Below, piece after piece: positions 20,290 to 28,527 of a DNA stretch of 64,000 bases. Source of the DNA: Alphaproteobacteria bacterium (GTDB taxonomy: Bacteria; Pseudomonadota; Alphaproteobacteria; Sphingomonadales; Sphingomonadaceae); NCBI GenBank assembly GCA_005883305.1, contig VBAC01000001.1, forward strand, positions 1 to 64,000, read 5' to 3'. Made by a program: the position numbers and the translations under genes. The notes beneath the pieces were generated by a model that did no database searches, was not told where the DNA came from, and worked only from the letters and a program-made list of their open reading frames with translations. Position 1 is the stretch's first letter. Every line of letters starts with the position of its first letter.

Positions 20290-20667
20290 CTAGCTACTTT
20301 GTCGCAAGGACTGCCCTCCCAGCATGCCGGTGATCGCACCAAATCCTATCTTCGCGAGATCCGCCAACCATCTTACCACCTCTACCGTAAGAGGCGGAGG
20401 GTCCCTGCCGGCGAGAAGAGTGGTGGCCACGCAGATTGCAGTGAACAGGACCGTGCCTCCAAAGGCGGACAGGAACACCAGCTTGAAGGCTGCGCTCAAA
20501 GGGGCATGGCCGCTCGTGACCGACTGCCGCTGCTCAGCGGCTGCGCCCTCATATTCCGGGTGATTGCTGCAAACGTAGCTTCCGTGCCGGTCTGACCAAA
20601 CCGACGGCCGGCCAGGAGCGCGTACACATTCCGCAGCCGCGGCCACCATTCGTCCTGAAAGTCCCAC
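20290..20667 (-). CDS. Small single-span membrane protein, GTG start
   Basis: 125 residues. The GTG at 20667 is chosen because AAGGAGA lies 6 bases upstream; an ATG six codons later (20649) has only a crowded AGGA. The first 50 residues are hydrophilic (with VCSNHPEYEG). A strong transmembrane helix follows (about residues 60-87, KLVFLSAFGGTVLFTAICVA), then a short tail with IGFGAITGMLGG. Base composition is less GC-rich than in the flanking genes. Convergent with sdhB, divergent from the thioesterase gene. Function unknown. Confidence 0.6.
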   Translation of the reverse strand: MGLSGRMVAAAAECVRAPGRPSVWSDRHGSYVCSNHPEYEGAAAEQRQSVTSGHAPLSAAFKLVFLSAFGGTVLFTAICVATTLLAGRDPPPLTVEVVRWLADLAKIGFGAITGMLGGQSLRQSS

Positions 20668-20794
20668 GATTCTCTCCTTCCGTTGTCCGTCGGCGCCCAG
20701 AGCTGCCCGGGAGAGTTGTTTATCACAATCTGGCTCTTGGTTGGGCGCAAATGGCTTCCTTGAAAGGCCGCGTATTTCCCGGCACTGCGCCGAC

Positions 20795-21247
20795 ATGGAC
20801 GTCCACCCGCTGATCAAGCACGCGCCCGATCCGGACCACCCCGGCTGGTGGACCTGGGACCTGCCCGACGACGCCAGGTTCCATGGCGTGATCGGCAAGC
20901 TGCTGGTTCGGCCCGCTGGCGAGGGGCGCGCCGTGTGCCGGATGTTTCCGGAGGAGCGCCATTCGAACCTCGGCGACATGGTCCATGGCGGCGCTCTGCT
21001 GACCTTCATCGACATGGCCTTCTTCGCCGGCGGGCGGCTGGCGGGAGCGAACGTGGCCCGTGCGGTGACGCTCGATTGCTCTGTGCGCTTCCTCAGCCGC
21101 GGGCGGATCGGCGTGCCGCTCGACGCCGAGGTCGAGCTGCTCCGCGAGACCAGGCGGCTGGTCTTCCTCTCCGGCAAGCTCGTCCAGGAAAGCGAACTGG
21201 TCGCCTCCTTCTCGGGCGCGCTGCGCAAGGCCAGCCGCGCCGAATGA
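20795..21247 (+). CDS. Hotdog-fold thioesterase, PaaI-like
   Basis: 150 residues from the ATG at 20795; the frame extends to 20741 but the added residues lie outside the family's usual start. The hotdog signature NLGDMVHGGALLTFIDMAFF contains the catalytic-site HGG. This suggests hydrolysis of an acyl-CoA thioester; the substrate is unknown. The stop overlaps the zapE ATG (ATGA), making it the first gene of a tightly packed three-gene operon. Confidence 0.88.
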   Translation: MDVHPLIKHAPDPDHPGWWTWDLPDDARFHGVIGKLLVRPAGEGRAVCRMFPEERHSNLGDMVHGGALLTFIDMAFFAGGRLAGANVARAVTLDCSVRFLSRGRIGVPLDAEVELLRETRRLVFLSGKLVQESELVASFSGALRKASRAE

Positions 21248-22347
21248 CGGCGCTTGCGGAGCGCTACCGAGCGCTGGTCGCGGCCGGCGAGCTCAGGCCC
21301 GACGCCGATCAGGAGGGGGCGGTGGCGGCGCTCGACGCGCTGGCGACGCGGCTCGCCCGGCCGCGCACGGGCCTGCTCGGCCTGTTCGGGCGGTCCGAGC
21401 CGGCGCCCGGCGGCGTCTATCTCTGGGGTGGGGTCGGCCGCGGCAAGTCGATGCTGATGGACCTCGCTTTCGAGACGATCGCCGTCTCGCCCAAGCGGCG
21501 GGTCCATTTCCACGAATTCATGCTCGAAGTGCACGACCGGCTGCGCGAGGAGCGGGCCAAGGAGAAGAGTGACCCCGTCCCCGAGGTCGCGGCGGCGATC
21601 GCCAGCGAAGCGAAACTGCTCTGCTTCGACGAGATGGTGATCAACAACCCCGCCGACGCGATGATTCTCTCGCGGCTGTTCGCCCATCTGCTGGAGGAGG
21701 GCGTGACCGTCGTCACCACCTCGAACCGCCCCCCGCGCGATCTTTATCTCGGCGGGCTCAACCGCGAGCTGTTCCTGCCGTTCATCGACCTGATCGAGGC
21801 GAAGCTGGACGTCGTGCCGCTGAATGGGCCGACCGATTACCGGCTTGAGCGGCTCGGCGGCATGCCGACCTGGTACGTGCCGAACGGGCCGGAGGCGACG
21901 AAGGCGCTGAGTGAGGCCTTCTTCCGGCTGACCGACTATCCGGTCGAGGATCGGGCCAAGGTGCCGAGCGAGGATTTGCCGCTCGGCGGCGGGCGAACCC
22001 TGCACGTGCCCAAGAGCGTCAAGGGCGTCGCCGTCTTCTCGTTCAAGCGGCTCTGCGGCGAGCCGCGGGGCGCGCCCGACTATCTCGCCATCGCACGGCG
22101 CTATCACAGCGTGATCATCGTCGGCATTTCGCGCATGGGGCCGGAGAACCGCAACGAAGCGGCGCGCTTCGTCACGCTCGTCGACGCGCTCTACGAGCAC
22201 AAGGTCAAGCTGCTCGCCGCCGCCGACGCCGCGCCCGACGATCTCTACGTCGCCGGCGACGGGGCGTTCGAGTTCGAGCGCACCGCCTCGCGCCTGATCG
22301 AGATGCAGAGCGCGGATTATCTCGCGCTCGGCCACGGGGAGGAATGA
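21244..22347 (+). CDS. zapE: Cell division protein ZapE / AFG1-family ATPase
   Basis: 367 residues. P-loop ATPase of the AFG1/ZapE family; in E. coli ZapE acts on the FtsZ ring. Seen: Walker A WGGVGRGKSML (about residues 61-71), HFHEFM, Walker B LLCFDEM and the sensor TTSNRPP, plus RYHSVIIVGI near the C terminus. In many alphaproteobacteria the AFG1-like gene neighbours mdh and the suc genes; here it lies about 3.7 kb before mdh. Overlaps both neighbours by 4 bases. Confidence 0.92.
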   Translation: MTALAERYRALVAAGELRPDADQEGAVAALDALATRLARPRTGLLGLFGRSEPAPGGVYLWGGVGRGKSMLMDLAFETIAVSPKRRVHFHEFMLEVHDRLREERAKEKSDPVPEVAAAIASEAKLLCFDEMVINNPADAMILSRLFAHLLEEGVTVVTTSNRPPRDLYLGGLNRELFLPFIDLIEAKLDVVPLNGPTDYRLERLGGMPTWYVPNGPEATKALSEAFFRLTDYPVEDRAKVPSEDLPLGGGRTLHVPKSVKGVAVFSFKRLCGEPRGAPDYLAIARRYHSVIIVGISRMGPENRNEAARFVTLVDALYEHKVKLLAAADAAPDDLYVAGDGAFEFERTASRLIEMQSADYLALGHGEE

Positions 22348-23726
22348 AGACTCTCCGCGATCCCGACGCCGCGCTCGCCGGCGGGCTGGCCGCGATCCGC
22401 GCGCAATTCCAGGTGCCCGAGCGCTTCCCGCCCACGGTCGAGGCGGCGGCCGCGGAGGCGGCGCGGCGCACTCCCGACGCCCACGCGGACCGTACCGAGC
22501 GGCCGTTCGTCACGCTCGACCCCGCCTCCTCGATCGATCTCGACCAGGCTTTCGCCATCGAGCGCTCCGGCGGCGACCTGCTGCTCCATTACGCGATCGC
22601 CGATGTCGGCTGGTTCGTCGATCCGGGCGGGCCGATCGACGCGGAGGCCTGGCGGCGCGGGGCGACACTCTATCTGCCGGACGGCAAGGCGCGGCTCTAT
22701 CCGGCGGTGCTGAGCGAGCAGGCGGCGAGCCTGTTGCCGGACGGGCCCCGGCCAGCCGTGGTCTTCGCCGTGCGCCTCTCGCCCGACGGCAAGGCCAGCC
22801 TCGACGGCGCCGAGCGGGCGATCGTCCGAAGCCGGTCCAAGCTGGCCTACACGACGGTGACCGAGGCCGAGCTGCCGCCGGAATTCGATGAATTCGCCGC
22901 GCGGGTAAAGGCGGCGGAGCGGGCGCGGGGCGCGTCGCGGGTCGATCCGCCGGAGCAGGAGGTGACCTGCGAGGAAGGGCGCTGCCGGCTGAGTTTCCGC
23001 GAGCGCACCGCGGCCGAGGACCGCAACGCCGCTTTGTCGCTCGCCGCCAACCTGGCGATCGCCGACGCTCTGCTCAGCCATCGCACGGGCCTGTTCCGGG
23101 TCATGGCCGGGCCGGATGAAAGGGCGGTCCGCCGCCTTCGCCACACGGCCCGCGCGCTGGCTCTCGATTGGCCGGCCGCCGAGCCGCTTCCGGCCTTCGA
23201 GAGGAGGCTCGATCCGGCCAAGCCGCGCGAGGCCGCTTTCATGACGGCGATCCGCCGAGCCGGAACGGGCGCCGCCTACGTGCCTTACCGGCCCGATATG
23301 GTCCCCTATCACGCCGCGATGGCCGCGCCCTACGCCCGCGCCACGGCGCCTCTGCGCCGCCTCGCCGACCGCTACGTGGTCGAGGCCGCTCTGGCCATCG
23401 CCAACGACAGCCCTGTGCCGGAGACCGCGGCGGCCGCCTTCGAGAAGCTGCCCGAGGTTATGGCCCGGGCCGACGCGCGCGGCAGCCAGATCGAGCGCGC
23501 GGTGATCGACCTCGCCGAAGCGGCCATGCTCCAGGACCGGATCGGCGAGACGTTCGCGGCGGTCGTCATCGACCAGGACGAGCGCGGCGCCCGAATCCAG
23601 CTCTGCGACTTCCCGATCGTCGCCCGGGCGACGGCCCACCATGCCGATCCCGGCGACGCGATCCGGGTGAAGCTCCTCGCCGCCGAGCCGGAGACCCGCA
23701 AAATCGTCTTCGAACGCATCGCTTGA
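22344..23726 (+). CDS. RNB-domain exoribonuclease (short RNase II/R-like)
   Basis: 460 residues, overlapping the zapE stop. RNB catalytic domain: VTLDPASSIDLDQAFAIE supplies three of the four magnesium-binding aspartates. The fourth position, usually Asp (DxDD), is Gln. Later motifs AYVPYRPDMVPYHAAMAAPYARATAPLRRLADRYV match the conserved RNA-binding and YaxxTSPiRRyxD-like region. No N-terminal cold-shock domains; a short S1-like segment ends the protein. Therefore smaller than RNase R (about 750-800 residues). Probably 3'-5' RNA degradation in the cytoplasm; activity with the Gln variant is not certain. Confidence 0.87.
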   Translation: MKTLRDPDAALAGGLAAIRAQFQVPERFPPTVEAAAAEAARRTPDAHADRTERPFVTLDPASSIDLDQAFAIERSGGDLLLHYAIADVGWFVDPGGPIDAEAWRRGATLYLPDGKARLYPAVLSEQAASLLPDGPRPAVVFAVRLSPDGKASLDGAERAIVRSRSKLAYTTVTEAELPPEFDEFAARVKAAERARGASRVDPPEQEVTCEEGRCRLSFRERTAAEDRNAALSLAANLAIADALLSHRTGLFRVMAGPDERAVRRLRHTARALALDWPAAEPLPAFERRLDPAKPREAAFMTAIRRAGTGAAYVPYRPDMVPYHAAMAAPYARATAPLRRLADRYVVEAALAIANDSPVPETAAAAFEKLPEVMARADARGSQIERAVIDLAEAAMLQDRIGETFAAVVIDQDERGARIQLCDFPIVARATAHHADPGDAIRVKLLAAEPETRKIVFERIA

Positions 23727-23778
23727 CCGGCTCTCTTTTTGCGCCAAATCTCCCGCCGCCTTCCAAGGGAGTTCCGCC

Positions 23779-25185
23779 ATGCGCCTCGCACTCATCGCCG
23801 CAGCCCTGCTCTCCACCGCCGCGGCCGCCGCCACGGCCGAGGTTCCGGCCGATCGCTGGCACGCCAAGGCGCGCGAGATTTACGAGCATGCGATCTCGAT
23901 CCCGACCGTTCAGGGGCGCGGCCAGGTGCCGGCGCTCGCCCAATATCTGCAGGAGCAGTTCCGCGCCGCAGGCCTGACCGAGGTCACCATCCATCCCTAT
24001 GACGTGGTCCGCCCCGCCGATCACACCGCAGCCCTGATCCTGCGCTGGCCGGCGGCGCGTCCGTCGGGCCGCAAGGCGATGCTGATCATGGCCCATATGG
24101 ACGTGGTCGAGGCGCGGCGGGCCGATTGGTCGCGCGATCCGTTCGAGCTCGGCGAGGTCGAGAATTATTTCTACGGCCGCGGCACGCTGGACGACAAGCA
24201 GGGCGTCGTCGCGGTCACCGCGGCGTTGCTCAGGCTCAAGGCCGAGGGCTTCCGGCCGAACCGCGACATCGTCGTCCTGTTCACCGGCGACGAGGAGACC
24301 GGCGGCAACGGCGCGAACCAGGCGGCGAACCAGTGGATCGACGCCTCGACGCTCGATTTCGCGCTCAACGCGGACGCCGGCGGTGGCGCCTTCCTCGCCG
24401 ACGGGCGGCTGCTCGGCTTCGGCATCCAGACCGCGGAGAAGATCTACCAGAGCTACTTCCTCACCGCGACCAATCCCGGCGGCCACAGCTCGCGCCCGCG
24501 GCCGGACAATGCGATTTACGCGCTCGCCCACACGCTCGACCGGCTCGAGCATTACCGGTTCCAGCCGATGCTGAACGAGACCACGCGCGCCTATTTCCGC
24601 CACCGCGCCGAGAGCGCCGGCCCGGAGCTTGCCGCGGCGATCAACCGCTGGCTCGCCAACCCGAACGACGGCGAGGCCGCCGACTTCATCGAAGCCTCGG
24701 AGACCGAGGTCGGGCTGACCCGCACGCGCTGCGTCGCGACCCGGCTGGAGGGCGGCCATGCCGACAATGCGCTGCCGCAGCTTGCAAGGGCGACGGTCAA
24801 TTGCCGGATTTTCCCGGGAGTCGATCCGGCGACCGTTCTGGCGACGATGCGCGAGCTCAGCGCCCCCGATCACGTCACCGTCGAGCCGGTCGATCCCGCC
24901 CACCCGACCGAGGCCTCGCCGCTGCGCGAGGACGTGGTCGGCGCCTACACCGAGGCGGTCCGCGCCCGCCATCCCGGCGCGGCGATCACTCCGGACATGA
25001 GCACCGGGGCGACCGACGGCCTCTATTTCCGGGCGCGCGGGGTTCCGGTCTACGGAGTCGACGGCTCATGGGTCGTGATCCCGGCCGACGAGCGCGCCCA
25101 CGGCCGCGACGAGCGCCTGCCCGTCCGCGCCTTCTACGACGACGTCGACCACTGGACCGACCTGATCCGCCGCCTGGCGCGGTAG
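23779..25185 (+). CDS. Exported M20 family metallopeptidase
   Basis: 468 residues with a Sec signal peptide (MRLALIAAALLSTAAAAATA), so periplasmic. Metal-ligand motifs of M20 enzymes are present: MAHMDVVEA, GRGTLDDKQG, the catalytic FTGDEETGG and a dimerisation domain beginning near NPGGHSSRPRPDN. The C-terminal histidine region is less clear by eye. Substrate probably small peptides or N-acyl amino acids. Transcribed with the RNB gene 52 bases upstream, or separately. Confidence 0.92.
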   Translation: MRLALIAAALLSTAAAAATAEVPADRWHAKAREIYEHAISIPTVQGRGQVPALAQYLQEQFRAAGLTEVTIHPYDVVRPADHTAALILRWPAARPSGRKAMLIMAHMDVVEARRADWSRDPFELGEVENYFYGRGTLDDKQGVVAVTAALLRLKAEGFRPNRDIVVLFTGDEETGGNGANQAANQWIDASTLDFALNADAGGGAFLADGRLLGFGIQTAEKIYQSYFLTATNPGGHSSRPRPDNAIYALAHTLDRLEHYRFQPMLNETTRAYFRHRAESAGPELAAAINRWLANPNDGEAADFIEASETEVGLTRTRCVATRLEGGHADNALPQLARATVNCRIFPGVDPATVLATMRELSAPDHVTVEPVDPAHPTEASPLREDVVGAYTEAVRARHPGAAITPDMSTGATDGLYFRARGVPVYGVDGSWVVIPADERAHGRDERLPVRAFYDDVDHWTDLIRRLAR

Positions 25186-25195
25186 GACTGCTTTT

Positions 25196-25299
25196 CCCCT
25201 CCCCCTGAGGGGGAGGGTAGGGTGGGGGTTTACGGAGTCTGCGAATACTCGCGGACGTGGGGCCCCTTCACCCCAACCCTCTCCCCCTGGGAGAGGGAG
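25196..25299. repeat. Intergenic inverted repeat downstream of M20 peptidase
   Basis: CCCCTCCCCCTGAGGGGGAG (25197-25215) followed by GGTAGGGTGGGGGTT is answered by CACCCCAACCCTCTCCC and CTGGGAGAGGGAG (25268-25299). It lies between convergent genes and belongs to the same CCCTCTCC-type family as the elements at 9189 and 45589. Confidence 0.8.
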
Positions 25300-25333
25300 C
25301 CTGCGGTGCCGCCATGACCGTCTAGGGGATCGC

Positions 25334-25867
25334 CTACTTCCCGCCCGCGTCGCCACCCGCCGGTTCCACCGCCGCGGAATCGGCCGGGTTGCAGCGCCAG
25401 TCGAACTGGTTGCTCGCCTCGTTCTGGCGGGTGACCGTGCAGTTGGCGCGGATCTCGGTGCCGCCGCTGTCGACGACGACGGCGTGGCCGGTCATGCGCA
25501 TGTCGTCCTGCCGGGACAGCTCGACCTCCCTGACCTCGCCGTGCTGGGCGAGCGATTGCCTGATCGTGTTCTTCATCTGGTCGATCACGCGCTGGTCGAT
25601 CGCCGGCAGGCACCGCCAATTGTAGGAGCCGGATTTGGTCGTGTCGGGTGTCGCGTTGCAGCGCAGCCGGCCCTCGCTGCCGTCGGCGGTCCTGATCTCG
25701 GCAAAGCCGACCATATTGTCGCCTTCCCGGGTCATCTCGACCTGGTTGACCGTGCCGTTCTTCGAAAGCTCCTCGCGGATGGCGTTTTCCATCCTGTCCT
25801 CGTCGCTGGACATCGAGCAGCCGGCAACCGCGAGCGCGCAGCCGAAATAGATCGCGATCTTCTTCAT
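25334..25867 (-). CDS. Lipoprotein with an internally duplicated domain
   Basis: 177 residues from the ATG at 25867 (GGGGAAG upstream). Lipobox AVAGC, Cys17, then two similar 65-residue halves. One starts MENAIREELSKNGTVNQVEMTR and ends NWRCLPA; the other starts MKNTIRQSLAQHGEVREVELSR and ends DWRCNPA. Each half carries a conserved Cys pair (LRC/NCT and WRC). This is an old tandem duplication of a secreted module that also fits a periplasmic binding fold. Family not recognised. Divergent from mdh. Confidence 0.8.
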   Translation of the reverse strand: MKKIAIYFGCALAVAGCSMSSDEDRMENAIREELSKNGTVNQVEMTREGDNMVGFAEIRTADGSEGRLRCNATPDTTKSGSYNWRCLPAIDQRVIDQMKNTIRQSLAQHGEVREVELSRQDDMRMTGHAVVVDSGGTEIRANCTVTRQNEASNQFDWRCNPADSAAVEPAGGDAGGK

Positions 25868-26054
25868 TTTCTTCCCCTTTCGCCATGACCGGATGAGTGA
25901 AGGCGGCAAGACTTCCCCTTTTCCCCGATTCGCGCAACCGGGGTCGATCCGGCGGCGGTTCGTTGCCCGTTGCCCCCCGCGCGCGAGGCGTCTAAGCGCA
26001 GCGCCACGTTCGGCCGCGCGCACGCGGCGCTCTCGTCTTGGAAAGGATCGGTAG

Positions 26055-27023
<969 letters not shown>

Positions 27024-27028
27024 ACCTG

Positions 27029-27111
27029 CTCCCCGGCGAAGGCCGGGGCCCAGGCGGCGCTATCGCGCCGCTCTTTGTTTTAGGACTGGACCCCGGCCTT
27101 CGCCGGGGAAC
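27029..27111. repeat. Palindromic repeat pair between mdh and sucD
   Basis: CCCCGGCGAAGGCCGGGG (27031-27048) and its inverse CCCCGGCCTTCGCCGGGG (27091-27108) bracket an inner GGCGGCGCTATCGCGCCG hairpin. The ribosome site of sucD (GAAGGA) follows at once. Confidence 0.92.
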
Positions 27112-27124
27112 GTGAAGGACAGGC

Positions 27125-28009
27125 ATGAGCATTCTTGTCGATCGGAACACCAAGGTGATCACCCAGGGGATGACCGGCGAGACCGGCACTTTCCATACCG
27201 AGCAGGCGCTGGCCTACGGGACGAAGATGGTCGCCGGCGTGACGCCCGGCAAAGGCGGGCAGACCCATATCGGGCTGCCGGTCTACGACACCGTCGCCGA
27301 GGCGGTCGAGGCGACCGGCGCGAGCGCCAGCGTGATCTACGTGCCGCCGCCCTTCGCCGCCGACTCCATCCTCGAGGCGATCGACGCGGAGGTGCCGCTG
27401 ATCGTCGCGATCACCGAGGGCGTTCCGGTGCTCGATATGGTCAAGGTCAAACGCGCGCTCTCGGGCTCCAGGTCGCGGCTGATCGGGCCGAACTGCCCCG
27501 GCGTGCTTACCCCGAACGAGTGCAAGATCGGGATCATGCCCGGATCGATCTTCAGGAAGGGCAGCGTCGGCATCGTCAGCCGCTCGGGCACGCTCACCTA
27601 TGAAGCGGTGTTCCAGACGACCAATGCGGGCCTCGGCCAGACCACCGCGGTCGGCATCGGCGGCGATCCGGTCAACGGCACCAACTTCATCGACGTGCTC
27701 GAGCTGTTCCTCGCCGACGAGGAGACCAAGTCGATCATCATGATCGGCGAGATCGGCGGCTCGGCCGAGGAGGAGGCCGCCCAGTTCCTCGCCGACGAGG
27801 CGAAGAAGGGCCGCTCCAAGCCGGTCGTCGGCTTCATCGCCGGGCGAACCGCGCCGCCGGGGCGCCGGATGGGCCATGCCGGGGCGATCGTCTCGGGCGG
27901 GCAGGGCGGCGCCGAGGACAAGATCGCGGCGATGGAGGCGGCGGGGATCCGGGTCTCGCCGAGCCCGTCGGAGCTTGGGAGCACGCTCGCAGCGCTTTTG
28001 AAGGACTAG
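27125..28009 (+). CDS. sucD: Succinyl-CoA synthetase alpha subunit
   Basis: 294 residues. Forms the CoA-binding and phospho-histidine subunit of succinyl-CoA synthetase. Seen: N-terminal CoA domain with [16 protein letters not shown] and [22 protein letters not shown], and the active histidine in [13 protein letters not shown]. Start supported by GAAGGA. Its beta partner gene sucC is absent from the window, so the two subunits are made from separate loci or sucC lies elsewhere. Confidence 0.96.
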   Translation: MSILVDRNTKVITQGMTGETGTFHTEQALAYGTKMVAGVTPGKGGQTHIGLPVYDTVAEAVEATGASASVIYVPPPFAADSILEAIDAEVPLIVAITEGVPVLDMVKVKRALSGSRSRLIGPNCPGVLTPNECKIGIMPGSIFRKGSVGIVSRSGTLTYEAVFQTTNAGLGQTTAVGIGGDPVNGTNFIDVLELFLADEETKSIIMIGEIGGSAEEEAAQFLADEAKKGRSKPVVGFIAGRTAPPGRRMGHAGAIVSGGQGGAEDKIAAMEAAGIRVSPSPSELGSTLAALLKD

Positions 28010-28010
28010 T

Positions 28011-28112
28011 TCCCCGGCGTAGGCCGGGGCCCAGGAGCGCCGTGAGGCGCTTCGACTATCAGGAAGAACGTCCGGCTTTCGCCGGCCTGGGCCCCGGCCT
28101 TCGCCGGGGAAC
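28011..28112. repeat. Palindromic repeat pair upstream of the GIY-YIG gene
   Basis: Begins TTCCCCGGCGTAGGCCGGGG right after the sucD stop and ends CCCCGGCCTTCGCCGGGG. Its inner part also holds a CGTCCGGCTTTCGCCGGC half-copy. One arm differs by a single base (GTA for GAA) from the family consensus. Confidence 0.92.
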
Positions 28113-28126
28113 AAAAGGAAGGACAG

Positions 28127-28414
28127 ATGAACGGCGGCTTCGTCTACATCGTGGCCAGCCGGAAGAACGGGACGATCTATACCGGCGTGACCAGCGACCT
28201 TCCGAAACGGATATATGAGCACCGTGAGGGGTTGGTGAAGGGCTTCACGAAGGAATATGGCTGCAAATTGCTGGTGTGGTTCGAAGCGCACGACGATCTG
28301 CAGGAGGCGCGTCGCCGCGAATTGCAGATCAAGGAATGGAAACGGGCCTGGAAGATCAGGCTGATCGAGGAAGCTAACCTTGAGTGGGATGATCTCTATC
28401 CGACGCTTTTCTGA
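28127..28414 (+). CDS. GIY-YIG nuclease family protein (UPF0213-like)
   Basis: 95 residues, single GIY-YIG domain: GGFVYIVASRKNGTIYTGVT gives the paired YI/YTG strands, followed by DLPKRIYEHREG with the catalytic-type arginine and tyrosine. The glutamate typical of the family falls near KEYGCKLLVWFE. No separate DNA-binding domain, as in the small YhbQ-type proteins. It sits in the TCA operon between sucD and sucA and is flanked on both sides by inverted pairs of the same palindromic repeat. GGAAGGACAG gives a good ribosome site. Confidence 0.9.
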   Translation: MNGGFVYIVASRKNGTIYTGVTSDLPKRIYEHREGLVKGFTKEYGCKLLVWFEAHDDLQEARRRELQIKEWKRAWKIRLIEEANLEWDDLYPTLF

Positions 28415-28417
28415 GCT

Positions 28418-28524
28418 GTTCCCCGGCGAAGGCCGGGGTCCAGGAGCCGAAGGCTTTCCTATGACGTTGTGGCTTTCAAACCCGGCTGTCGCCGGGGCCC
28501 GGACCCCGGCCTTCGCCGGGGAGC
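28418..28524. repeat. Palindromic repeat pair between GIY-YIG gene and sucA
   Basis: Starts GTTCCCCGGCGAAGGCCGGGG-like at 28418 and ends CCCCGGCCTTCGCCGGGGAG at 28523. A third GTCGCCGGGGCCCGG half-copy lies inside. The GGGGAG at its end is 5 bases from the sucA ATG and is the only visible ribosome-binding sequence for that gene. Confidence 0.92.
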
Positions 28525-28527
28525 AGT

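Noticed and set aside
20263-20595. Plus-strand open frame of 110 codons after sdhB
   Set aside because: Lies opposite the membrane-protein gene at 20290-20667, which has a strong AAGGAG site and a clear hydrophobic helix; the plus frame has no ribosome site or recognisable composition.
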